64,000 nt of DNA from assembly GCF_003350005.1 (NCBI RefSeq), contig NZ_QLKS01000003.1:372001-436000 (forward strand). Reading direction: 5' to 3'. Position numbers and translations under genes: made by a program. This DNA is from Psychrobacter proteolyticus (GTDB taxonomy: Bacteria > Pseudomonadota > Gammaproteobacteria > Pseudomonadales > Moraxellaceae). The notes beneath the pieces were generated by a model. That model saw only the letters and a list, made by a program, of their open reading frames with translations, made no database searches and was not told the origin of the DNA. How positions within the stretch are numbered: position 1 is the stretch's first letter; each line of letters begins with the position of its first letter. Below are positions 9,508-18,925 of this stretch, one piece after another.

Positions 9508-9885
9508 ATACGTATCAATCGTTGAGAAATGTAGCTTTGCATTATAGCAAAAGCTGCATGAATAAAAATCCTTTTTATCTTTTCGTTATTTATTGCACAT
9601 TTTAGGACGCAAATCTTTCTATATCACACATCCTATGGACTTGTTAAACAAACGCATACAGCATTTATTATCATGGGTGATGCAATTCTCGGTGCAATCT
9701 TATACACTAAAGTATCAATAACACAAATATTGATATGTGCTGACATATTGAACAATAGTTTTTAATTTTATGAAGTGCTTATTCGTAACCAATAATTAAA
9801 TAATGATAATTAGTGGCAGTGTTTTTGCTCATAGCTATTTACTTGTAGTTTCTGATAACAATAATTTTTATAAAAGGATGCCTGT
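9508..9885. other. Intergenic region between divergent tex and ompR
   Basis: 378 nt, AT-rich. It must carry the promoters of both genes. I see no strong consensus promoter, repeat or RNA element. Confidence 0.5.
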
Positions 9886-10644
9886 ATGACTGATAACAAC
9901 AGCCCTGACACGTTGACTCAGCGTATTTTAGTCGTCGATGACGATGCTCGTCTGCGCTCTTTGTTGCAACGTTTCCTAGAAGACGACGGTTTTGTCGTTC
10001 GTACCGCTCATGACGGCAGTCAGATGGACAAACTCATGCAACGTGAGCTTTTCTCTTTGGTCGTGCTCGATTTGATGCTGCCAGGCGAAGATGGCATCAG
10101 TATCTGTAAGCGTCTGCGTGAAGACAATGCGGATATTCCTATTATTATGCTTACTGCCAAGGGTGGCGATGCTGATCGTATCGCAGGTCTAGAAGCGGGT
10201 GCAGATGATTATCTACCTAAGCCTTTTAACCCAAAAGAGCTATTGGCTCGTATCAAAGCTGTATTACGTCGTCAAAACCGTGAGTTGCCAGGTGCGCCAA
10301 GTCATCAAATGGAAGTGGTCGAGTTTGGTCCATGGACACTAGATTTATCAACTCGTACGCTCAAACGTGATGGTAACGTAGTTACTTTGACAACAGGTGA
10401 GTTTTCAGTACTAAAAGCGCTCGTACAGCATCCACGTGAGCCATTGACCCGTGATAAATTGATGAACCTTGCCCGTGGTCGTGAATGGGGTGCGATGGAG
10501 CGTTCTATCGACGTCCAAGTATCACGTCTGCGTCGCCTGATTGAAGACAATCCCTCACAAGCGCGTTATATCCAAACTGTTTGGGGCGTGGGCTATGTGT
10601 TCGTTCCTGATGAAGCTGAGGTAGAAACCATCAAGAGTGAATAA
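9886..10644 (+). CDS. ompR: OmpR-family response regulator
   Basis: DNA-binding response regulator of 252 residues. The receiver domain has the acidic pocket VVDDD (16-20), phospho-acceptor D62 (VVLDLMLPGEDG) and K112 (YLPKPF). The winged-helix domain spans about residues 150-245 and ends in YIQTVWGVGYVFVPD. Sequence style and length match OmpR itself (osmotic control of porins) rather than PhoB. AAGGATG lies 6-9 nt upstream of the start. The usual downstream envZ is absent: a COG0523 GTPase gene follows after 34 nt. Its kinase must therefore be elsewhere. Confidence 0.92.
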   Translation: MTDNNSPDTLTQRILVVDDDARLRSLLQRFLEDDGFVVRTAHDGSQMDKLMQRELFSLVVLDLMLPGEDGISICKRLREDNADIPIIMLTAKGGDADRIAGLEAGADDYLPKPFNPKELLARIKAVLRRQNRELPGAPSHQMEVVEFGPWTLDLSTRTLKRDGNVVTLTTGEFSVLKALVQHPREPLTRDKLMNLARGREWGAMERSIDVQVSRLRRLIEDNPSQARYIQTVWGVGYVFVPDEAEVETIKSE

Positions 10645-10678
10645 CTTTTGACTGATCTAATTTTTTTTAATATAGGCC

Positions 10679-11956
10679 GTGTTTGGTTACTCACAAACAC
10701 GTGCCAATATGATGAGCCTTTTTGTGAAAAACCCAATTATTTTTCAAAACATACCCTGCACGTTAGTGACAGGGTTTTTAGGTGCTGGCAAAACCACTGT
10801 AATTAATCAGTTACTGGCCACAAAACCTGATGACGAACGCTGGGCCCTCTTAATCAATGAGTTTGGTCGTATCGGTATTGATGGCGCACTCCTAGCAAGC
10901 TCCCAAGATAACGATCTTGAGCAAAAGAATATCGCCATTCGTGAAGTCAGTGGTGGCTGTATTTGCTGCACCAGTCAGCTGCCCTTACAGATTGCAATCA
11001 GTCGTCTGCTCAGTGACCATCATCCACAGCGATTACTCATTGAGCCTACAGGATTGGCACATCCACGTGAGCTGATACTACAACTCAGTGCGCCGCATTG
11101 GCAAACTGCCCTACAGATGAATGCTGTGATGACCGTACTGAGTGGCGAGCAGTGGCAACAGATTAAGTATCGTGATCATGATGGTTTTCAAGCGCATGTC
11201 CGTGATGCCGATGTGCTGATAATCAATCGTTATACCCAATTAGATACTAACGACAAACAAGCTTTGGTAGAATGGATAACCAAGCTCAATTCACAAGTGA
11301 AAATCATTTGGGCAGCATCAGAACTAACGGCACCTGAGACAACAGACTCATCAGATGTCCATTCATCAGACGTTCATTCCTCAGATAGTCTTGTAGCAGA
11401 TGCATACTCGAAAACGTTAAACGACCAACTGAATCAGCCCAGCTCTATCATTTCGAATCAACGAAAAATCAGTATCTCTAATCCTCAAAAATCGATGATT
11501 GGTTTACAGTCTCCAGCCAATTCTTTAGCAACTGTACCATCATCGAGTTCACCTACCGATGGGACCGAAGCTCAGTCCAGTGCTGATAGTGATCTGCCCT
11601 ATCGCTACCATGAAGAGCAGCAAGATTTTCAGTTGGCTGGATGGCGACTACCTGCACACTACATATTAAACGCTGACGATTTACAGAATTGGTTATTAGC
11701 CTTGCCAAACTGGCAACGTATCAAAGGCGTGGTGCATACTTCTGATGGCTGGATGCAGATGAATTTTAATCCTGGTAGTCTAACCACCAGAACTATCGAC
11801 CCACACACTGATAGTCGATTGGAAATTATTTTGCAATTAGACAATGCCGTCGATACAGCTATAGCAAAAACAGAAAGTAAGGATAATACTGAAACGTCAT
11901 CGGCCTTGATAAATTGGGAAGAGTGCGACCGTGAATTGATGGCACTGGTTATATAG
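10679..11956 (+). CDS. COG0523 (CobW/YciC-type) metallochaperone GTPase
   Basis: G3E-family P-loop GTPase thought to insert or deliver metals, often zinc. Walker A is TGFLGAGKTT (residues 31-40 from the GTG). The metal-binding CxCC motif sits in VSGGCICCTSQ, and an ETTG-like switch reads IEPTGLAHP. The CobW C-terminal domain is split from the GTPase by a ~100-residue Ser/Thr/Gln-rich insert (about 220-320) holding a tandem SSDVHSSDVHSSD. The start is uncertain: GTG 10679, ATG 10709/10712, or GTG 10724, which has the best ribosome site (GATGAG, 7 nt away). It follows ompR by 34 nt, so co-transcription is likely. Confidence 0.88.
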   Translation: MFGYSQTRANMMSLFVKNPIIFQNIPCTLVTGFLGAGKTTVINQLLATKPDDERWALLINEFGRIGIDGALLASSQDNDLEQKNIAIREVSGGCICCTSQLPLQIAISRLLSDHHPQRLLIEPTGLAHPRELILQLSAPHWQTALQMNAVMTVLSGEQWQQIKYRDHDGFQAHVRDADVLIINRYTQLDTNDKQALVEWITKLNSQVKIIWAASELTAPETTDSSDVHSSDVHSSDSLVADAYSKTLNDQLNQPSSIISNQRKISISNPQKSMIGLQSPANSLATVPSSSSPTDGTEAQSSADSDLPYRYHEEQQDFQLAGWRLPAHYILNADDLQNWLLALPNWQRIKGVVHTSDGWMQMNFNPGSLTTRTIDPHTDSRLEIILQLDNAVDTAIAKTESKDNTETSSALINWEECDRELMALVI

Positions 11957-11970
11957 TAATAGACAGAAAA

Positions 11971-12018
11971 AGGGCGGACACTGCTATTTTATCTAGCAAT
12001 GTCCGCCCTTTCTTTTTT
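11971..12018. terminator. Strong bidirectional terminator
   Basis: Long stem GGGCGGACA-c-TGCTA / TAGCA-a-TGTCCGCCC with one internal mismatch, flanked by A and T runs, between convergent genes. Confidence 0.92.
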
Positions 12019-12037
12019 CAACGCAACTAACTATTTC

Positions 12038-12304
12038 TTAACGCAATTGACTGTCTTTACTACCACGACGATTAAATAGCTCAGCCGCTTTTGCTTCTTG
12101 TTCAAGCTCTGTCTGACAGCTAACGCAATGCTGAATACCAGGCACTGCCAGTCGACGTGCCTCTGGAATAGGCTTACCACATTCGTCACACAGCTCAGCA
12201 CTTACACCTGTCGGTAACGAACGTCGCGCGCGTTCCAATGCATCATTTACCGTTGCATCCATTTGTTCGTGCTCAGCACCATCTCTTGACCAGCCACCTG
12301 CCAT
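12038..12304 (-). CDS. DksA/TraR C4-type zinc finger protein (YbiI-like)
   Basis: 88 residues with one C-x2-C-x17-C-x2-C zinc finger (CDEC ... CVSC) in the context CGKPIPEARRLAVPG, diagnostic of the TraR/DksA family. It lacks the long DksA coiled coil, so it resembles short TraR/YbiI proteins that may bind the RNA polymerase secondary channel. The start has AGGATAAG 4-5 nt upstream. The exact role is unknown. Confidence 0.88.
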   Translation of the reverse strand: MAGGWSRDGAEHEQMDATVNDALERARRSLPTGVSAELCDECGKPIPEARRLAVPGIQHCVSCQTELEQEAKAAELFNRRGSKDSQLR

Positions 12305-12454
12305 AATCTTATCCTATTTTTTTATTCATTATAATCAGACAATACAAATGTCTTTAATAACAAATAGATGGGGCTAGCTATGATTAATTGCAACCTGCAA
12401 TAGTGTATAAAATTGTCAATAAAGAATGACGTAATCGACTTACAAACCTTGCTA

Positions 12455-13291
12455 CTAATCTTTAGGTTGTAGCTCAACGACTTGACCACGTACGCCAATA
12501 CTTTCATCACTCATCAGACAAACGTAGCCAGCCATGATATCTTCAGGTGTTTTTAAGCTCATAGGGTTTTCACCTGGATACGCATGCGCACGCATATTGG
12601 TACGCGTACCACCCGGATTGACACAGTTAAAACGTAGGTTGGTGGTGTTCTGCGTCTCTTGAGTAAAGATATCACTCATACCTTCTACTGCTTGTTTTGA
12701 GAGTGCATAAGCACCCCAAAATGCGCGAGGATGTGTACCTACTGTACTAGAGGTAAAGACAACAGAGCCATGATCAGCATCTTTTAATAGCGGCAATAAC
12801 GCTTGGGTCAGCATAAACGTCGCTGTAAAATTTACTTTCATCACTTGCGCAAAAGTATCGACGTCATACATCTCAAGCGGCGTCAGTTGTCCTAATACAC
12901 CAGCATTATGCAAGATACCATCTAACTGGCCGACCTCTTTATTGATTAGCCCTTCGAGCTGCTGCATCTCAGCATAAGTTGCCCCTTCTAGATTCATTGG
13001 CAACATAGCAGGCTGCTTACCTCCAAGGCTTTCAATCTCATCGTAAACGTATTCAAGCTTGCTACTAGTACGTCCTAACAATAAAACAGTGGCGCCATAA
13101 CGAGCATAGGTCAATGCGGCAACACGGCCTATACCATCCCCTGCACCAGTCACCAAAATAGTCTTACCATCTAGGCAATTACTCGACGGTACAAAGCTAC
13201 GAATATCATCATGAGTCAAAGGCTGGATAGGACTTTGAACAGTTTTTTTATTGTCTTGTGGATCGACTGGTTGATTATTGTTGTCACTCAT
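12455..13291 (-). CDS. SDR-family oxidoreductase (YciK-like)
   Basis: Short-chain dehydrogenase of 278 residues. The cofactor loop is ILVTGAGDGIGR, followed by the NNAG-equivalent HNAGVLG, then catalytic Ser (VFTSSTVG) and Y-x3-K (YALSKQAVEGM). The C-terminal PEDIMAGYVCLMSDES is like E. coli YciK. I prefer ATG 13291 (GTGAG upstream) over GTG 13303, four codons earlier. It is third in the leftward run ubiG, gph, SDR, an order also found in Acinetobacter and Pseudomonas relatives. The substrate is unknown. Confidence 0.85.
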   Translation of the reverse strand: MSDNNNQPVDPQDNKKTVQSPIQPLTHDDIRSFVPSSNCLDGKTILVTGAGDGIGRVAALTYARYGATVLLLGRTSSKLEYVYDEIESLGGKQPAMLPMNLEGATYAEMQQLEGLINKEVGQLDGILHNAGVLGQLTPLEMYDVDTFAQVMKVNFTATFMLTQALLPLLKDADHGSVVFTSSTVGTHPRAFWGAYALSKQAVEGMSDIFTQETQNTTNLRFNCVNPGGTRTNMRAHAYPGENPMSLKTPEDIMAGYVCLMSDESIGVRGQVVELQPKD

Positions 13292-13447
13292 GGCATTGCT
13301 CACTACTTATCATTAAATCGTTGAGGATATGTGCTTATGGTTGTAAAACTGATGTTATGAAATTTGTTTTTTAACTTCATTAATAGCCCTACTGAGGCAG
13401 CTTAGAAAAAAAACGACCCAGAAAGAGACCATTTATAAAAGAGCAGT

Positions 13448-14158
13448 CTATAAATACTCAAACTTACCCGATGATAGCAGCAATTTATTTAACTGCTCAG
13501 GCGTATCTGTAATATAGTCGGCGCCCCATTTTTTTAAAGACTTTTGATCTTCAGGTGGAATATATCCATAAGCGGCTAAAATCGTTGGCATGCCAGCGGC
13601 ATTGCCAGCTTCAATATCACGTACATGGTCACCAACATAGAGCACGCAGCCCGCCGCACCTCGAGGAATACCGAGTTTTTCTAGCGCCATATACATTGGC
13701 TCTGGGTCTGGTTTGGTACGTGATACATCATCTGGACAGACCAAAACCGCACAGCGTTGCTCCAGTTGCATCTTACTTAATAGCTTTTCGGCTAAATAGC
13801 GCGGCTTATTGGTAACGATACCCCATGGCACGCCCTTTGCTTCAAGCTCAGTCAGTACCGCTTCAAGCTCCTGAAACACGCAGCTATCGACACAGATATC
13901 CGCTTCATAATCATCCAAGAACTGCTGACGAAACTCAAGCAACGCTTCCTCGCTGACTTCGAGTTGATCATTGTGTCTAAGCATCAATTGCACCATAGCT
14001 GAGGCACCTGCAGAGACTTGCTCACGAATTTCCACTTCAGGCGGTGCCTGCCAATCGTTTTCGAGACTCATTTTACCAATGATACGAATAAAATCAGCAG
14101 CAGTATCGATTAATGTCCCATCAAGGTCAAATAAAACAGCTTTTACAAATTGGGTCAT
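13448..14158 (-). CDS. gph: HAD phosphatase, phosphoglycolate phosphatase type
   Basis: Hydrolase of the HAD IA subfamily, 236 residues, probably removing 2-phosphoglycolate or a similar damage product. All four motifs are present: LFDLDGTLIDT (I), VTNKPR (II), K in SRTKPDPEPM (III) and YVGDHVRDIEAG (IV). An alpha-helical cap lies between motifs I and II. It sits 67 nt after ubiG, the usual neighbour. Other small phosphate esters (MupP-like MurNAc-6-P in some lineages) cannot be excluded: in Pseudomonas the gph copy next to ubiG is MupP. Confidence 0.88.
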   Translation of the reverse strand: MTQFVKAVLFDLDGTLIDTAADFIRIIGKMSLENDWQAPPEVEIREQVSAGASAMVQLMLRHNDQLEVSEEALLEFRQQFLDDYEADICVDSCVFQELEAVLTELEAKGVPWGIVTNKPRYLAEKLLSKMQLEQRCAVLVCPDDVSRTKPDPEPMYMALEKLGIPRGAAGCVLYVGDHVRDIEAGNAAGMPTILAAYGYIPPEDQKSLKKWGADYITDTPEQLNKLLLSSGKFEYL

Positions 14159-14225
14159 AGTGAGTGCTCTTGAGATTGATGACGTGTTTAGTGAAAGTAT
14201 GGCAAATAAATGGTCGTGTGTAGCA

Positions 14226-15089
14226 TCAAGCCAGTGGCTTTTGTACGGCTATCATATAGTTAACATCGACGTTTTGAGCGAGCCAGTAGCGTTTAGTCAG
14301 CGGATTATAATGCAAACCGATAATATCCTGACGGACAAATCCAGTATTGAGTGCCATTTTGTCTAATTCTGCTGGCGTGATAAATTTGGCATAGTCATGA
14401 GTACCACGATCAAGCAATCGCAGCACATACTCTGCCCCAACGATGGCAAACAGATAGGACTTAGGATTGCGATTAATCGTTGATAGCACACAGACCCCAC
14501 CAGGAGCTAATAAGTCATAGCAGGCTTGCACAATCGAGCTTGGATCTGGCACGTGCTCTAGCATCTCCATGCAAGTCACTACATCAAACTGACCAGCCTG
14601 CGTTTTTGCCAACTCTTCAACGGGTATATGCTGATAACGAAGCGTATTGTCTAACTGGCTTTGCTCTGCATGTAACGCAGCAGCTTTTAGGTTTTCTGTA
14701 CCTAAATCAATCCCTGTCACATCAGCACCGCGGCGTGCCATAGATTCTGACAATATTCCGCCGCCGCACCCTACATCAAGTACTTTTTTGCCAGCAAGTC
14801 CTTGCTCAGCGGTTTTATTAGCAATGTCATGATTATTGTTAGTGTCGTGATTGTTAGCAGCGTTTTGATAGCCACGTTTAACGTTTTCTTCTATCCAATT
14901 TAGACGTAATGGATTAATCTCGTGTAGCGTTGCAAACGCCCCTGTGTTGCTCCACCACTCACTCGCCAAGTTATTAAATTTTTCGACTTCGCTAGGATCC
15001 ACATTTATAGTATTAGCCTCTGTATTATTGAAAGCGCTATTTTGATTTTGATCATTTGGAGTTGACGAAGAATTCAAAGCTGAGCCCAT
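14226..15089 (-). CDS. ubiG: Ubiquinone biosynthesis O-methyltransferase
   Basis: SAM-dependent methyltransferase carrying out both O-methylations of ubiquinone synthesis. SAM motif I is VLDVGCGGGILSESMARRGA, then VTGIDLG and the UbiG block VTCMEMLEHVPDP. The family start VEKFNNLASEWW is visible after a ~40-residue Asn/Ser-rich N-terminal extension. I use ATG 15089, with AAGGAAA 6-7 nt upstream; an ATG at 15110 has no ribosome site. A short Asn/Asp/His repeat near residues 78-90 (NNHDTNNNHDIANK) is a lineage insertion. Confidence 0.95.
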   Translation of the reverse strand: MGSALNSSSTPNDQNQNSAFNNTEANTINVDPSEVEKFNNLASEWWSNTGAFATLHEINPLRLNWIEENVKRGYQNAANNHDTNNNHDIANKTAEQGLAGKKVLDVGCGGGILSESMARRGADVTGIDLGTENLKAAALHAEQSQLDNTLRYQHIPVEELAKTQAGQFDVVTCMEMLEHVPDPSSIVQACYDLLAPGGVCVLSTINRNPKSYLFAIVGAEYVLRLLDRGTHDYAKFITPAELDKMALNTGFVRQDIIGLHYNPLTKRYWLAQNVDVNYMIAVQKPLA

Positions 15090-15591
15090 GGTATTTTCCT
15101 TGATTGTCATTATAGTTATTATCGTTTACAGTATACGATTATGTACTCAATATTAGCATGAGAGCGGTCGTTTTGTCGTAAGTACATCGTCACCGATTGT
15201 GAATAGGTTTAAAAATTTATTCTCTTTTTTGGTAATGTCTCAATGTATAAAAGTTAAGTATCAGTGTGCCAAAATTGCGTACTAATACTCTGAGTTATCT
15301 TAAACCACGTCAGAATTAAAGTAGACGTTTGAAAAACAGTAGCTTCAGAAAGTAGCAGGTAATATACCTTAAATAATTGTTAACAGCTTTACAACGGTCG
15401 GCTAAGATTGCGATTCACAAGTACATGTTATATACGTTATCATATTCAATACTTTGCTATCGGTAGATTATAATCGCCATTGTTTGGTTTAGTCGTTTTA
15501 AGAACTTTATATTTCACATATCATATGTTTCAATCTTCTACATGACTGCCCTTTTAATAAACACTACATCCCCACATCTCAAGGATAAAGT
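15090..15591. other. Intergenic region between divergent ubiG and dsbA
   Basis: About 500 AT-rich nt with a candidate dsbA promoter near 15445-15474. No other gene or repeat is apparent. Confidence 0.5.
15445..15474 (+). promoter_or_regulatory. Candidate sigma-70 promoter for dsbA
   Basis: A perfect TATAAT (15469-15474) is preceded by a weak TTCAAT at 18-nt spacing, about 118 nt before the dsbA start. Based on sequence match only. Confidence 0.35.
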
Positions 15592-16212
15592 ATGAAACGT
15601 GTCATCACACTGACTGGTTTGGCTATAGCCATTGGATTCACCTCTATGGGCGCACAAGCTGCGGACTATGTCGCTGGAAAAGATTATCGTGTGCTCGACA
15701 ACCCAGAGAAAATAAGCGGTGATGCTATCATCGTACGTGAGTTCTTCTGGTATGGCTGCCCACATTGTAATGTTCTTGATCCCCACATGGAGAAATGGGT
15801 AAAGACCAAAGACAAAGATGTTGTGTTTTTTAGAACACCAGCTGCTCTTAACCCTGTTTGGGAAGCCAGCGCTCGTGGTTTTTATGCAGCTCAGCTTTTA
15901 GGGTTTGAAGATAAAACCCATGCTGCGCTATTTGATGCTATCCACAAAGATGGTAAAAAATTATTTGATCAGTCATCATTGAGCAAATGGTATGCATCAA
16001 AAGGCGTTAACGAAAAGAAGTTTAACAGTCTTTATAACTCTTTTGCTGTTGGCACAAAGATTGGTCGTTCACAAGAAGGTGCTAAACGCTATCAGCTCTC
16101 TGGTGTACCAGCTGTGGTTGTGCAAGGCAAATATGTAGTCACTGGTGAGAGTGCTAAAGTACCTAAAGTCGTCGACTACTTGGTCGACAAAGCACGTGCT
16201 GAAAAAAAATAA
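15592..16212 (+). CDS. dsbA: Periplasmic thiol:disulfide oxidoreductase DsbA
   Basis: Introduces disulfide bonds into exported proteins. Signal peptide MKRVITLTGLAIAIGFTSMG-AQA, residues 1-23. The active site C56-P-H-C59 lies in FFWYGCPHCN, the DsbA (not DsbC) dipeptide. The cis-Pro loop is LSGVPAVVV near residue 168. 206 residues is normal. AAGGAT lies 6 nt before the ATG. It is divergent from ubiG, as in related genomes. Confidence 0.96.
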   Translation: MKRVITLTGLAIAIGFTSMGAQAADYVAGKDYRVLDNPEKISGDAIIVREFFWYGCPHCNVLDPHMEKWVKTKDKDVVFFRTPAALNPVWEASARGFYAAQLLGFEDKTHAALFDAIHKDGKKLFDQSSLSKWYASKGVNEKKFNSLYNSFAVGTKIGRSQEGAKRYQLSGVPAVVVQGKYVVTGESAKVPKVVDYLVDKARAEKK

Positions 16213-16272
16213 CTCAAGCAATAAATACTTGAATAATAGACATAACGCACAGTATATCCGTACATCATGCAC

Positions 16273-16305
16273 AAAAAAGCCAATCATAAATTGATTGGCT
16301 TTTTT
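16273..16305. terminator. Bidirectional intrinsic terminator
   Basis: Stem AAAAAAGCCAATCA / TGATTGGCTTTTTT between convergent dsbA and yjgA. Confidence 0.9.
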
Positions 16306-16395
16306 GCATCTTAACATTTTAGCTATTCATTTTTTGACTACTAACCTGTCAACTAATAATCTTTCAATTAATAACCTTCTAGCTTGGTGTAGGTA

Positions 16396-16908
16396 TTATT
16401 TTTTCAGCTGCGACAAAATAGCCACTTCACGAATATAACTCGCTAAATCTGCTTTAGATTCTGCCAACAACTCATCGTCTTGCATATGTTTGGCATATTC
16501 TATCCACAACAGTAACTGATACATACTGTGGTGCTCAGAAGCTTTATATTGCTTCACAAACTGCTTGAGCGTACCTTCATCATTGATATTTAGACGCTCG
16601 TACCAGCTCTCTATTTTTGAGACTTGTTCTTTAGGAAAAAAGGCATCAAATAACGCCTTTATCAGCTCATGGCGATTCTCTTCAATCATCAGCTTGCCAA
16701 CACGTTTGGTCTGACGATTGCGGGCATTGGCACTGGTAATATCAGCAAGTGCCATTAGCTCCGCCATAAAATAATCACTGGCAGGTAAGGCTTTTAGCTG
16801 TTTTTTCGATAAGCTAGCAAGCGGTATAGATAACTGCTGTAAGCGCTCATGGGCTTTTTTGAGTTCTGTGCGCGAGACGCGCATATCCTGTTCTTTCCAG
16901 TCAATCAT
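16396..16908 (-). CDS. yjgA: Ribosome biogenesis factor YjgA/DarP (DUF615)
   Basis: 170-residue helical, charged protein of the DUF615 family, associated with late 50S assembly. Diagnostic segments: RTELKKAHERLQQL, LPASDYFMAELMAL, RNRQTKRVGKLMIEEN. GGAAAG lies 5 nt before the ATG. It is the last gene of the leftward run that contains rapZ, 49 nt behind it. Confidence 0.9.
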   Translation of the reverse strand: MIDWKEQDMRVSRTELKKAHERLQQLSIPLASLSKKQLKALPASDYFMAELMALADITSANARNRQTKRVGKLMIEENRHELIKALFDAFFPKEQVSKIESWYERLNINDEGTLKQFVKQYKASEHHSMYQLLLWIEYAKHMQDDELLAESKADLASYIREVAILSQLKK

Positions 16909-16957
16909 AAAAGCTTTCCAAAATAATAATTAATAAATTAAATAGTATCTGACATCA

Positions 16958-17923
16958 CTACCAACGACTTTTTTCGCGGTGTTTTGCCAATACCTTTACA
17001 CCTTTAGGCATAGCGCCAGCAAGGCGGCGTTGTAGATGATCAGTGATAAAAACAGAGCGATGTTTTCCGCCCGTACAGCCTATGGCAACTGTGACCGTAT
17101 GACGATTATTGTGCAAAAACTCTGGTAGCCAACGAGTTAAAAACTTATCAATGTCATCCATCATTTCTGCTACTTCCGGATAATCAGAGAAGAACGCGCC
17201 TACTTCGGTATCTAGACCTGTCGAGTCACGTAACTCAGGATTCCAATGCGGATTCGGTAAAATTCTGACATCAAACACAAAGTCGGCATCAATGGGGCTA
17301 CCGTATTTAAAACCAAAAGACAGCAAGTTAACGACAATTTGATTATCGGCACCTATATGTTCACGCAGATTATCTTTTAATTGATGAATATTTAAATTGC
17401 TGGTATCAATAGTAATATCGGCATGACCAGAAATTGGCTCTAACAGCCCCAATTCTTTTTTGATAGCAGCAGGCAAGTTAAACGCGATATGCTTCGCATT
17501 ATCACTATCTACATCTTGCGACATAAGCGGATGGACCCGACGTGTCGCATTAAAACGCGCTATCAATGTACTTTCTTGCGCTGTCACATATAGTACTCGT
17601 ACCGCCTGCGCCCCATAGGTTGTTTTCAGTGAATCATGTATCATTGCAAAGTTAGATAAATCAGCACGCGGTGTTCGAATATCAACACCAAGCGCAATAC
17701 GATGAATACCGCTTTCATTAACCAGTTTATGAGCAGCATTAGGCAATAAAGACAGCGGTAGATTATCAATAGAGTAATAACCCAGATCTTCTAAGATATT
17801 CAATACTGAGGTTTTACCAGAACCTGAACGTCCTGATACCACCAATATACTAAGCTTATTCGTGAACGCTGGATGCGTTACCGATGCTACGCTGTTACTA
17901 TCTTGATCCTGACTTACACTCAT
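16958..17923 (-). CDS. rapZ: RNase adaptor protein RapZ (YvcJ family)
   Basis: P-loop nucleotide-binding protein. In enterobacteria it guides RNase E to the GlmZ sRNA and so tunes GlmS. Walker A is VVSGRSGSGKTS (residues 28-39), followed by LEDLGYYSIDNLP. Later blocks are NPHWNPELRDSTGLD and IGCTGGKHRSVF, the RapZ C-terminal signature. At 321 residues it is ~35 longer than usual because of an N-terminal polar extension. The normal neighbours (rpoN, hpf, ptsN) are absent; here it follows panC by 51 nt. Confidence 0.95.
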   Translation of the reverse strand: MSVSQDQDSNSVASVTHPAFTNKLSILVVSGRSGSGKTSVLNILEDLGYYSIDNLPLSLLPNAAHKLVNESGIHRIALGVDIRTPRADLSNFAMIHDSLKTTYGAQAVRVLYVTAQESTLIARFNATRRVHPLMSQDVDSDNAKHIAFNLPAAIKKELGLLEPISGHADITIDTSNLNIHQLKDNLREHIGADNQIVVNLLSFGFKYGSPIDADFVFDVRILPNPHWNPELRDSTGLDTEVGAFFSDYPEVAEMMDDIDKFLTRWLPEFLHNNRHTVTVAIGCTGGKHRSVFITDHLQRRLAGAMPKGVKVLAKHREKSRW

Positions 17924-17974
17924 GATCTACTCATCCAAGTCTATTGTATCCAGTATACTGGTCTGTCATAAAAG

Positions 17975-18877
17975 CTAATTTACCACTACCAACTGATTGT
18001 CTAACAAACGCGCTTTTCCTAGCCAAGCTGCAACTAAAATAACGATGTTTCTATTTTCTGTATTAAAGGTTTTAGAGTCACTTACGACAGAACCTAACTC
18101 CTCAGTCTTGATTTCCAGATAATCAATAATAAAACCTGCGTCACTAATACGTGTCCGCGTCTCTACTAATAGCTTATCAAATGCTTGATGACTCAGAGCC
18201 GTACTTTTCAAACTCTGCGCTAATTCTTGCAATGCTTGATGTAATACAGGAGCTACTTGTCGCTCATTTGCACTTAAGTATTGATTGCGCGATGATAGCG
18301 CTAAGCCATCATCAGCACGAACAATAGGCGCACCAATGATATTAATAGGATAACTCAAGTCACGTACCAACTGCTTAATGATAGCAAGCTGCTGATAGTC
18401 TTTTTGTCCAAATACTGCCACATCTGGTTGTACGATATTGAATAGTTTAGCGACAACAATACCAACACCGTCAAAGTGTCCAGGACGTGATTGACCACAT
18501 AACTGATTGGCAATAGCCCCTGCCAACACAGCAGTAGGTGGTGGTAATACTGGATACATCGCATCAATGCTAGGTGCAAACACGTAATCTGCATCAACTG
18601 TCGCAAGCTTAGCCACATCGGCATCTAGCGTACGCGGATAGCTGTCAAAATCTTCCCCAACGCCAAACTGAGTGGGGTTAACGAAGATACTGACCACCAC
18701 TACATCTGCATGCTGTTTGGCAATCTTTACCAGCTCAAGATGACCGTCATGCAGATTACCCATCGTTGGTACTAACGCAATGCGCTGCTGACGGCCTTGT
18801 TTGTCACGTTGCTGACCACGATAAGGCTGAAGCGCGGCACGTAGTGACGAGATATCATGATAAATAATTGGAGACAT
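17975..18877 (-). CDS. panC: Pantothenate synthetase
   Basis: ATP-dependent ligation of pantoate and beta-alanine. Signatures: VPTMGNLHDGHLELV (HxGH nucleotidyl-transfer motif), VSIFVNPTQFG, GQKDYQQL and LSSRNQYLS. About 300 residues from ATG 18877, which has AGAAGAAAAG upstream; a TTG at 18898 is less likely. An insert of ~20 residues sits near the C-terminus. It follows panB by 48 nt as in the classic panBC pair. Confidence 0.96.
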   Translation of the reverse strand: MSPIIYHDISSLRAALQPYRGQQRDKQGRQQRIALVPTMGNLHDGHLELVKIAKQHADVVVVSIFVNPTQFGVGEDFDSYPRTLDADVAKLATVDADYVFAPSIDAMYPVLPPPTAVLAGAIANQLCGQSRPGHFDGVGIVVAKLFNIVQPDVAVFGQKDYQQLAIIKQLVRDLSYPINIIGAPIVRADDGLALSSRNQYLSANERQVAPVLHQALQELAQSLKSTALSHQAFDKLLVETRTRISDAGFIIDYLEIKTEELGSVVSDSKTFNTENRNIVILVAAWLGKARLLDNQLVVVN

Positions 18878-18925
18878 GATTACTTTTCTTCTATTCAAAC
18901 GTTCTGTTGTTCAATAGCTTCAAAA

